From JADCRZ01 sp031399065 (GTDB lineage: Bacteria; Bacteroidota; Bacteroidia; Chitinophagales; Chitinophagaceae), in the NCBI GenBank assembly GCA_031399065.1, contig JANNOM010000083.1, forward strand, positions 4,514-68,513: DNA of 64,000 nucleotides. Reading direction: 5' to 3'. Shown one piece after another: positions 14,080 to 21,037 of this stretch. Position numbers and translations under genes: made by a program. The notes beneath the pieces were generated by a model. It searched no databases. It saw only the letters and a program-made list of their open reading frames with translations, and was not told where the DNA came from. The first letter of the stretch is position 1, and the number at the start of each line of letters is the position of its first letter.

Positions 14080-14652
14080 TTACTCTGCTTCCGCTACTAC
14101 CTCACTTACTTCGGGGATCATTCGTTTCATCATACCTTCTATGCCCGCCTTGAGCGTGATCATAGAAGAAGGGCAGCCGGAACAGGAGCCCTGAAGCATC
14201 AGGTTTACTACGCCTTCATTATAGCTTTTGAACTGAATGGCACCACCATCCATTTCTACGGCTGGCTTTACATAGTTTTCCAATAATTCTTTAATACGCT
14301 TTACCACATCGTCATCATCCGCGCTGATCACGTTGCCTTCGGATTTAACTATTACCACGTCTTCTTCATTCACTACCGCTTTTCCTTCTTCCAGGTATTC
14401 TTTGAGGAACTGGCGGATGGCGGGTATCACGTCCGACCATTCTGTTTCCTGGGTTTTGGTGAGGGTAACAAAGTTACTTGCGATAAAAACGCTTCTTATA
14501 AATGGAAAGCCAAACAATTCGTTGGCTAATGGTGATGGCTTGGATGATTGTACATCGGGAAAGTCAATGCTCTTACCGGGATAAAGCAACTTGTTGGCAA
14601 CAAATTTCATGGTTTCCGGGTTCGGCGTCATCTCTGTATATATGCTAATCAT
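14080..14652 (-). CDS. Nfu-type iron-sulfur scaffold/carrier protein
   Basis: From the Met at 14652 the protein starts ISIYTEMTPNPETMKFV, the standard opening of the Nfu N-terminal domain; an in-frame Met seven codons upstream (14673) is possible. The C-terminal NifU-like domain has the paired cysteines in QGSCSGCPSSM (Cys157 and Cys160 from this start) preceded by VKPAVEMDGGAIQF. Nfu proteins receive Fe-S clusters and hand them to apo-enzymes. It is a single gene about 100 bases from the MerC gene on the same strand. Confidence 0.93.
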   Translation of the reverse strand: MISIYTEMTPNPETMKFVANKLLYPGKSIDFPDVQSSKPSPLANELFGFPFIRSVFIASNFVTLTKTQETEWSDVIPAIRQFLKEYLEEGKAVVNEEDVVIVKSEGNVISADDDDVVKRIKELLENYVKPAVEMDGGAIQFKSYNEGVVNLMLQGSCSGCPSSMITLKAGIEGMMKRMIPEVSEVVAEAE

Positions 14653-14751
14653 TGGGTTGCCTGTTTTAATCATAACAAGATAATTTATGTAAAAATAACA
14701 AATTTAACGGGAGAAAGTTCCCATTTTAACAGTATTGGCTCCTAAGTGGGA

Positions 14752-15180
14752 TCAGTGGCGGTGAGAGGATTCTTCAGCCGGTAACGCGCCGTGATCGCAG
14801 TCGGTAGAATGGCAGTGATTCGCTTTTTTGCAATAGTGGAAATTGTAAAAATGGGCAGCGACGATGGCAATTACTGCGGGAACCATGAGCCAGAGCTCCA
14901 TGGCATGCCATCGCTGTTTGGCAAATAAAAGCCCGATACCCAGCAGAAAAATAAGCAAGGGGGCCAACCGGTGATGATGCTTACGGAAGCCGTGGTACAG
15001 CGAATATACCCCGATACCCAGCGCCAGGAAAATCATAAAATATTCAAAAAAGGGATTATGGATTACGTTGATGCCAAATACCGGAAGGCTGGTAAGCAAT
15101 AAGGGCAGCACGGCGCAATGTATGGCGCATGCCAGCGATGTGGTAATTCCTAATGCGTCCCAATTGATTTTAAATGCCAT
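14752..15180 (-). CDS. MerC-domain membrane protein
   Basis: 142 residues from the Met at 15180 (an upstream Met at 15192 is less typical). The first helix carries LACAIHCAVLPLLLTSLP, with the Cys-x-x-x-Cys pair in a membrane span that marks MerC-like proteins; three more helices follow, and the end is rich in His and Cys (HCHSTDCDHG, SSHRH). MerC of mercury operons imports Hg(II), but in Bacteroidota such proteins are usually next to Fur/Zur genes and a zinc or other metal role is more likely. It is divergent from the SCO-Fur pair, with a palindrome in between. Confidence 0.88.
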   Translation of the reverse strand: MAFKINWDALGITTSLACAIHCAVLPLLLTSLPVFGINVIHNPFFEYFMIFLALGIGVYSLYHGFRKHHHRLAPLLIFLLGIGLLFAKQRWHAMELWLMVPAVIAIVAAHFYNFHYCKKANHCHSTDCDHGALPAEESSHRH

Positions 15181-15204
15181 AAAGAAATGCAAATATACAA
15201 ACTA

Positions 15205-15219
15205 TGCAACTTTGTTGCA
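15205..15219. promoter_or_regulatory. Candidate Fur/Zur operator between MerC and SCO genes
   Basis: TGCAAC-TTT-GTTGCA is a perfect inverted repeat. It sits 25 bases before the MerC start and 35 bases before the SCO start, where it could control both. The fur-family gene is the second gene of the rightward pair, so autoregulation is plausible. The assignment to this regulator is inference. Confidence 0.55.
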
Positions 15220-15241
15220 AAGGTTTTTTCAAGTTAACCCT

Positions 15242-15249
15242 TACCTTTG
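15242..15249 (+). promoter_or_regulatory. TAnnTTTG -7 element of the SCO gene
   Basis: TACCTTTG ends 4 bases before the ATG at 15254, supporting that start over the longer open frame. Confidence 0.65.
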
Positions 15250-15253
15250 CATA

Positions 15254-15910
15254 ATGAGCAGGAAAGCATTGTTTTACTTAGTCTTCTTTGCATTGCTGAT
15301 AGTCGGGTTTTACATCACTATAAAGAAATTAGTACCCGGGTATGCGGAAAATAAATTACCGGTAATCAGTTATGTGCAGCCTTTTAATTTTCAGAACCAG
15401 GATGGAAAGCCTGTTACACAACGCGATGTACAGGGTAAAGTATATGTAGCAGAATATTTCTTTACTACCTGTAAGGGCATTTGTCCCCGGATGAATACCA
15501 ACATGAAAAAGATATACGATGAGTTTAAAGAGGAAAAGGATTTCGTGATTCTTTCCCATACCGTAGATCCGGAACGGGATACGGTTGGCCGCATGAAGTG
15601 GTACGCTGACTCTATGCAGGTGAAGACGGATAAATGGCTGTTTCTTACAGGGGCGAAAGACAGCTTATACCGTGCCGCCCGGTTAAGTTATGTATTGGAT
15701 GACGTTAAGAATAACAATGAAAAGATAGAGGACCAGTTTATTCATACCCAGTTTTTTGCACTGGTCGATAAATCGGGACAGGTAAGAAAGATATACGACG
15801 GCTTAAAAATGGATGAACTTACGGAACTGTCTACAGATATCCGGCGCGTGCTGAATGAAAAATCCACTGGTACTTTTTCCAATTCACTGTTTACGAATAA
15901 CCCGAATTAG
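15254..15910 (+). CDS. SCO1/SenC/PrrC family protein
   Basis: 218 residues with an N-terminal membrane anchor (ALFYLVFFALLIVGFYITI), then a thioredoxin fold with the copper-binding CxxxC in FFTTCKGICPRMN and the distal His in FIHTQFFALVD. SCO proteins deliver copper to, or reduce cysteines of, the CuA site of cytochrome c oxidase. The frame is open upstream to 15068 across the MerC promoter; the promoter element at 15242-15249 decides for 15254. The next gene begins one base after the stop. Confidence 0.94.
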   Translation: MSRKALFYLVFFALLIVGFYITIKKLVPGYAENKLPVISYVQPFNFQNQDGKPVTQRDVQGKVYVAEYFFTTCKGICPRMNTNMKKIYDEFKEEKDFVILSHTVDPERDTVGRMKWYADSMQVKTDKWLFLTGAKDSLYRAARLSYVLDDVKNNNEKIEDQFIHTQFFALVDKSGQVRKIYDGLKMDELTELSTDIRRVLNEKSTGTFSNSLFTNNPN

Positions 15911-15911
15911 T

Positions 15912-16328
15912 ATGGAGGCTGAAATCAAAAAGATACTAAAGCAGAACGAACTAAGCGTTACAGAAAGCAGGAGCCGCATCCTCGAAATTTTTCTGGATAA
16001 TAAAGGAGCGATGGCTCATTGCGACATCGAAAAGAAATTCGGAGAAAAAATGGACCGGGTAACGGTGTACCGCACACTGCAAACGTTTCTAAGCAAAGGC
16101 ATCATACATACCATACCTACTTCAGACAGTTCTATACAATATGCGTTATGTAAAAGCGATTGTACGGAAGGGCACCATCATGATGATCATGTTCATTTTG
16201 TATGCGACGAATGCGGAACTACGGTATGCCTGGATGATATTACCACACCCGCTCTTAAACTGCCTAAAGGATTTAAACCAAAGCAGGTAGAAGTAGTGGT
16301 AAGCGGTACCTGTAAAAATTGTAATTAA
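15912..16328 (+). CDS. Fur-family metal-responsive regulator (Zur/Fur type)
   Basis: 138 residues. The winged helix reads SVTESRSRILEIFLDNKGAM and DRVTVYRTLQTFLSKGI, and the metal part has EGHHHDDHVHFVCDECGTTVC with a final CKNCN, giving two Cys pairs for a structural zinc. It is translationally linked to the SCO gene (one-base gap). Because a MerC-like importer is divergent and a palindrome lies between, the module is probably a metal-starvation circuit. Zinc or iron cannot be decided from sequence. Confidence 0.93.
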   Translation: MEAEIKKILKQNELSVTESRSRILEIFLDNKGAMAHCDIEKKFGEKMDRVTVYRTLQTFLSKGIIHTIPTSDSSIQYALCKSDCTEGHHHDDHVHFVCDECGTTVCLDDITTPALKLPKGFKPKQVEVVVSGTCKNCN

Positions 16329-16337
16329 CGGAGCCGG

Positions 16338-18059
16338 TCACGTTAATGCCGCATACTCATTATTCACAAAATCCATCAGCACCTTTATTCTTGCGGCTGA
16401 AAAATTAAATTCAAGCCCCGCCGCTTTGTATAGTTCCGGTAGTGTTTTAGTGCCGCCGAGGCTCAGTGCGCCAATGTAATTATCAAGAGCAGCATCTTTA
16501 TTTTCCTTAAACTGTTTCCACATGCCGAGCGCCCCTAACTGCGCTATGCCGTATTCAATATAATAGAATGGAACCTCGAACAGGTGCAGCTGCCGCTGCC
16601 AGCCATAGCGGCGGTATTCTTCCAGCCCGCTATAGTCGATGGATTTTACGGAAAATTCATTCAGGATCTCTACCCATTTATCACTCCGCTCTTCGGTAGT
16701 ATGCGCGGGATGTTCATATACCCAGTGCTGAAACTTATCGATCGTTGCTATCCAGGGAAATATAGTGATCACTCTTTCCAGTTGATGCTCTTTGGCGCGC
16801 TTCAGTTCTTCCCCGTTTTCGAAAAATGCCGCCCAATAATCCATGCTAAAAAGTTCCATGGACATGCTGGCCACTTCTGCTATTTCCATAGGATATTCCT
16901 TGAAGGCGCTCAATTCGAGATTATGCGAAAGAAAAGAATGTACGGCATGCCCGCCTTCATGCACCATCGTGGTAACATCTCCCATTTGCCCGGCGGCATT
17001 CATAAAAATAAAGGGTGCGCCGCTTTCTGCCAGCGGACAATTATACCCTCCGGGAGCTTTGCCCTTGCGGCTTTCCAGGTCCAGGTGACCCATTTGTTTC
17101 ATTTTTTGAAGGCATTCCCCGAAGAAGGGCCTTAACTGGTTAAAGCAATCCACTGTTTTTTCCAACAGCTCTTCGCTGGTAACAAACGGATTCAGCGGTT
17201 TGATACCGGCCGGCTCCGCTTCCACATCCCAGGGCCTCAATGTATCGAGCCCCAGCTTCTTTCTTTTATTTTCATATATCCTTTCCACCAGCGGAAGCAC
17301 ATGCAGCTTAACCGCTTCGTGAAACTGGTAACAGTCTTCTTTAGTATAATCGAATCGGCCCATTTCCACAAACTTATAATCCCGGAAATTATAGAAGCCG
17401 GCGTTCAGGGCAACCTGGTGCCTTTTTTCTGTTAACTGACTATATAGCTGGTTAAGCTCTTCTTTGTCCTGGTGTCTTCTTTTTTGTATTTTAAAATACA
17501 CGTCTTTGCGCACGGCCCGGTCGGTGTTTTCCAAAAACTTGGAAGCCTGTTGCATGGTATACTCGCGGCCATCTACTTCCACGCTCATTTTACCGGAGAT
17601 CACTCCAAAGTTCTGAGCCAGCACACTCAACTCCGCCTGCAGAGGGATATTTTCTGTACGAAATAGTTCTATACTCTTTTTAACGGAGCGCAGATAGGTA
17701 AAATACTTTTGAGTGTCCAGTCCGGTGGTAAACGGATTACTGACCAGTTTTTTATTAAGCCGGTCTGCGTAAGGCTGTATCCTGGGTTGTATCTCCAGTA
17801 CGAAGTAATGGAAAGCCTGCTCCAGTTCTTTATTCTCCGTATCACAGGTCATGCGGATCTGCCTCCAGCAGGCGTCTTCGCTTATTACCGCTTCCAGCTC
17901 ACTGGAATCTTTCATCCATTTTTCCAGGTCTTCCCGGGAATTAATAGTTCTTTCTTCGAGGTCTTTGAGATAGGGTTCCATGTGGTCCCAATCGGTAATG
18001 GAAAAGTCTGCGGGTAAAAAATGTCTTTCCAGCTTGCGGATATCAGCACTGTACATCAT
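16338..18059 (-). CDS. M3-family oligoendopeptidase
   Basis: About 573 residues. The zinc site is MVHEGGHAVHSFL (HExxH near residues 367-371), with the downstream Glu in EIAEVASMSMELF; the N-terminal helical half covers the active site as in oligoendopeptidase F/PepF. It cuts peptides of limited size in the cytoplasm. The start is one of clustered Met codons (18059 or 18056); the GTG at 18065 is less likely. It lies head to tail before DUF5606 on the same strand and converges with the Fur gene with no terminator visible. Confidence 0.94.
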   Translation of the reverse strand: MMYSADIRKLERHFLPADFSITDWDHMEPYLKDLEERTINSREDLEKWMKDSSELEAVISEDACWRQIRMTCDTENKELEQAFHYFVLEIQPRIQPYADRLNKKLVSNPFTTGLDTQKYFTYLRSVKKSIELFRTENIPLQAELSVLAQNFGVISGKMSVEVDGREYTMQQASKFLENTDRAVRKDVYFKIQKRRHQDKEELNQLYSQLTEKRHQVALNAGFYNFRDYKFVEMGRFDYTKEDCYQFHEAVKLHVLPLVERIYENKRKKLGLDTLRPWDVEAEPAGIKPLNPFVTSEELLEKTVDCFNQLRPFFGECLQKMKQMGHLDLESRKGKAPGGYNCPLAESGAPFIFMNAAGQMGDVTTMVHEGGHAVHSFLSHNLELSAFKEYPMEIAEVASMSMELFSMDYWAAFFENGEELKRAKEHQLERVITIFPWIATIDKFQHWVYEHPAHTTEERSDKWVEILNEFSVKSIDYSGLEEYRRYGWQRQLHLFEVPFYYIEYGIAQLGALGMWKQFKENKDAALDNYIGALSLGGTKTLPELYKAAGLEFNFSAARIKVLMDFVNNEYAALT

Positions 18060-18087
18060 AATCACTTATTTTGTAAAAGGACGGAAC

Positions 18088-18675
18088 TTATTCTTCTGCC
18101 TTTTTCTTTTTTGCCGGCGCCTTCTTTTTGGGAGCTTCTGCCGTTTGGGTCACGGTATCTGCTTCTGCTGCTGCTTTCTTTTTAGCCGCGGGCTTCTTCT
18201 TTTCGGCTACCGGTTTCTCTTCAACCACTTCAACAACAGCCGGTGCCGATTGTTTAACTTCTTCCGGCTCTATCGTTTCTTCCTCTTCCTCTTCCGTCAG
18301 TTTAAATTCTACATCGTGCTTACTGAGTGTTTCATACCATTTTACCATTTTCTTCATATCGCTGGCATATACCCGCTCGAAGTCCATAGAAGGAAATACT
18401 TTCTCGAAATATTTTTTTACGGCAGCGTTGTCTTTATTATCCGGCAGCGTTGCCTTGGCGTTTTTCATAGCGTTAAACACGTCTACCAGGTTCACATTAT
18501 CCGCGTTGGTGTATACTTCGATGGTTTCCAGGTGAGAAAAATTATGAACCCGGCTGGAAACGAATTTGGTGCTTTTATCATCGAGCGAGCGAACCAGTGC
18601 GCCATCGTTTTTGCTGGAAAGCAGTTCAAACAGGCCTGTTAGTCCGGTAACCGCGATAATCTTATTATAATCCAT
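18088..18675 (-). CDS. DUF5606 protein with histone-like Lys/Ala tail
   Basis: 195 residues. Residues 1-130 (DYNKIIAVTGLTGLFELLSS, ETIEVYTNADNVNLVDVF, FERVYASDMKKMVKWYETL) match the Bacteroidota-restricted DUF5606 family, function unknown. From about residue 150 it becomes a low-complexity tail of Lys, Ala, Pro and Glu (EKKKPAAKKKAAAEADT, APKKKAPAKKKKAEE), like histone H1-type tails. Such a tail could bind nucleic acid or simply keep the protein soluble. It is probably co-transcribed with the peptidase gene. Confidence 0.88.
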   Translation of the reverse strand: MDYNKIIAVTGLTGLFELLSSKNDGALVRSLDDKSTKFVSSRVHNFSHLETIEVYTNADNVNLVDVFNAMKNAKATLPDNKDNAAVKKYFEKVFPSMDFERVYASDMKKMVKWYETLSKHDVEFKLTEEEEEETIEPEEVKQSAPAVVEVVEEKPVAEKKKPAAKKKAAAEADTVTQTAEAPKKKAPAKKKKAEE

Positions 18676-18724
18676 ACATTATGTTTTTGAAAGGGGCTGC
18701 AAATTAAGGGAAATAAATGGAATG

Positions 18725-19570
18725 TTACTTCACCCCGCTTCCGAATATCGTACCGAAGAACTGCTGCATATCTATCCAGCTGGTGGAATCAGCCGCTTTG
18801 TTATAGGCAATGGGCAGGTTGAACTTCTTACCTTTTTCCGTAGCCTCCGGGTTGGTAAATGCGTGTACCGCATCAGGGTATGCTTTAAATGTATAATTGG
18901 CACCGATAGAATCCATTTGTTTTTTGAACATGGCTACCTCTTCGGGTTTTACAAAAGGGTCCGCGTCGCCGTGACAAACCAATATTTTAGCTTTCAGCAA
19001 TCCTTTATCGGCCGGTACGCCCACCAGGTTTCCATGGAAACTCACCACTCCTTTCAGGTCTTCTCCCATTTTAGCCACATTTAACGCCACGGCACCTCCA
19101 AAGCAATAGCCAATGGCCGCAATACTGGAAGTATCTACCTGTGTATATGTTTTTAACTGGGCGAGTGCGGCGTCAATGCGCGATTTGGTAAGCTGGGGGT
19201 TAGTATAAAAAGCGCCTGCCAGCTTACCGGCGTCTTCGGGATTATCGGCTACTTTGCCATCTCCATACATGTCCACTGCCAGGGCTACATAACCCATTTC
19301 TGCCAGTTTCCTGGCGCGGTCCCGGGCGTAATCGGTAAGTCCCCACCATTCAGGTATTACGAGTATCCCGGGTCTTTTATAATCACTGCTGTCGTTATAA
19401 GCTATAAAACCTTTTAATGCTACTGAGTCGGTACCGGTGTACGTAACAGTCTCTCCTTTGTAAGTGGCTACCGGAGCAATTTCCTGCGCGGGCTTGTTCT
19501 CATTACAAGCGGCCAGTGTAAAAAAAACAGCTGCCAGTGCGCTTGCTAAAAGTATAATTTTCGTTTTCAT
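18725..19570 (-). CDS. Dienelactone hydrolase family lipoprotein
   Basis: 281 residues with a signal peptide ending in the lipobox LAAC (Cys22). The alpha/beta hydrolase core has WWGLTDYARDRARKLAEMGY, the nucleophile elbow IGYCFGGA (Cys156), the Asp in CHGDADPFV (Asp204) and the His in DAVHAFTNP (His235), the DLH triad. The natural substrate of such lipoproteins is usually unknown; ester or lactone hydrolysis in the periplasm is the safe statement. Confidence 0.92.
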   Translation of the reverse strand: MKTKIILLASALAAVFFTLAACNENKPAQEIAPVATYKGETVTYTGTDSVALKGFIAYNDSSDYKRPGILVIPEWWGLTDYARDRARKLAEMGYVALAVDMYGDGKVADNPEDAGKLAGAFYTNPQLTKSRIDAALAQLKTYTQVDTSSIAAIGYCFGGAVALNVAKMGEDLKGVVSFHGNLVGVPADKGLLKAKILVCHGDADPFVKPEEVAMFKKQMDSIGANYTFKAYPDAVHAFTNPEATEKGKKFNLPIAYNKAADSTSWIDMQQFFGTIFGSGVK

Positions 19571-19706
19571 GGCATTAAAGTTCAGTAAAAGTTTTGGATT
19601 GAAGAAAGGCAGAGCTAAGAAATGATTTTATGTTTTTTTTGTATTACCGGTATAGGTGGTGCCGGGATTATTAAATAAATTGCAATGTCTAATTAAAAAC
19701 TGTTTC

Positions 19707-20840
19707 ATGAAAAAAATGATTTTATCAGCCTTTGTCGCTTTTCCTGCACTGTTATCTGCCCAGGGAGGTGATTATACTATAAATGGTAAAGTAGGTACCC
19801 TGAATGCTCCTGCCAAAGCCTATCTCAGCAGCCGCGTGGCTGGCAAAAATATACTGGACTCTGCAGAGCTGAAGGGGGGAAATTTCACCTTTAAAGGATC
19901 TGTTACGGGAATTACCCGGGCAGCTGTTGTTATAGACCATACGGGTAAAGGGTTGCAGGCTATAGGCAACTCTGTCGATATGGCGAGGGTTTACCTGGAT
20001 AAGGGAACCATTAACCTTTTTTCCAAAGATTCCGCTAAAAACGCCGTGCTTACTGGTTCTAACATTAATCAGGAAGCTGACAAATATCATAAGGTGTTGG
20101 AGAAACCAGAGAAAGCCATGAATGAGATAAACTTAGAATATGCCGAAGCCCCCGCATCTAAAAAGCAGGATGAAGCCTATATAAAAACCTTGCGCGAAAG
20201 ATTCGGTAAGCTGACAGGAGAAAAGGAAACACTTCAGAAAAAATATATAAGTGCCAACCCGGGTTCTTATTTCAGCCTGGTGGCATTGAGGGAAATTGCC
20301 GGTAGTAACGTGGACTTACAGGTAATAGACCCCCTTTTTAAGGGCCTTTCCGATAATATCCGGAACAGCAGCGATGGAAAGGAGTTTGCCAAGTTTATAG
20401 ATGGTCAGCGCCAGACAGCTGTTGGCGCCGTGGCTCCTGACTTTACGCAGAACGACATCAATAACAAGCCGGTTAAGCTTTCCGATTTTAAAGGTAAATA
20501 TGTGTTGCTCGATTTCTGGGCTTCCTGGTGCGGACCCTGTCGTGCGGAAAACCCCAATGTGGTAAAAGCATTTAACGAATACAAAAACAGGAACTTCACC
20601 GTTCTGGGTGTTTCCCTGGATCAGCCTGGTAAAAAAGACGCCTGGCTGGAAGCGATTCAAAAAGATGGACTGGCCTGGACGAATGTATCTGACCTTAAAT
20701 TCTGGGATAATGAAGTAGCAAAACTGTACGGAGTGCGTGGCATTCCGCAGAATTACCTCGTAGACCCTGCAGGTAAAATAGTAGGAAAAAATCTGCGCGG
20801 CGAAGAGCTGGATAAAAAATTAGCAGAAATTATCAAATAG
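19707..20840 (+). CDS. TlpA-like thioredoxin-fold protein with DUF4369-type N-terminus
   Basis: 377 residues from the Met at 19707, which begins a clean signal peptide (KKMILSAFVAFPALLSAQ); the longer open frame from 19656 lacks one. The first 230 residues are the beta-rich, then helical part common to Bacteroidota TlpA-type proteins. The C-terminal thioredoxin domain has FWASWCGPCRAE (Cys275 and Cys278) and the cis-Pro in VRGIPQNYLVD. It is expected to reduce disulfides in the periplasm. It is a single gene followed by the second 11-bp repeat array. Confidence 0.93.
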   Translation: MKKMILSAFVAFPALLSAQGGDYTINGKVGTLNAPAKAYLSSRVAGKNILDSAELKGGNFTFKGSVTGITRAAVVIDHTGKGLQAIGNSVDMARVYLDKGTINLFSKDSAKNAVLTGSNINQEADKYHKVLEKPEKAMNEINLEYAEAPASKKQDEAYIKTLRERFGKLTGEKETLQKKYISANPGSYFSLVALREIAGSNVDLQVIDPLFKGLSDNIRNSSDGKEFAKFIDGQRQTAVGAVAPDFTQNDINNKPVKLSDFKGKYVLLDFWASWCGPCRAENPNVVKAFNEYKNRNFTVLGVSLDQPGKKDAWLEAIQKDGLAWTNVSDLKFWDNEVAKLYGVRGIPQNYLVDPAGKIVGKNLRGEELDKKLAEIIK

Positions 20841-20860
20841 CTGCAGCCTTATTCGATATC

Positions 20861-20953
20861 CCTTGCACACGCCTTGCACACGCCTTGCACAATGGTTGCA
20901 TATTGAGGAAAAGTCTCTATAAGGTCTCTATAAGGTCTCTGTAAGGTCTCTAT
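20861..20953. repeat. Intergenic double array with 11-bp period
   Basis: Two blocks lie back to back. Block one is CCTTGCACACG twice, CCTTGCACAAT, then a weaker GGTTGCATATT (20861-20904). After five bases block two has AAAGTCTCTAT, AAGGTCTCTAT, AAGGTCTCTGT and AAGGTCTCTAT (20910-20953). Both blocks have the same 11-bp period as the array at 2363-2461 but different sequence. It lies upstream of the barrel gene of the envelope operon, between the TlpA stop and the next start. Confidence 0.88.
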
Positions 20954-21037
20954 GAACCGTGCAAACGGCATCTCATTTTTACCATTTTGCAAGGTTTTTA
21001 CCAGAAAAAGATTCTAACAGCGTACTTAAATGTTCTT

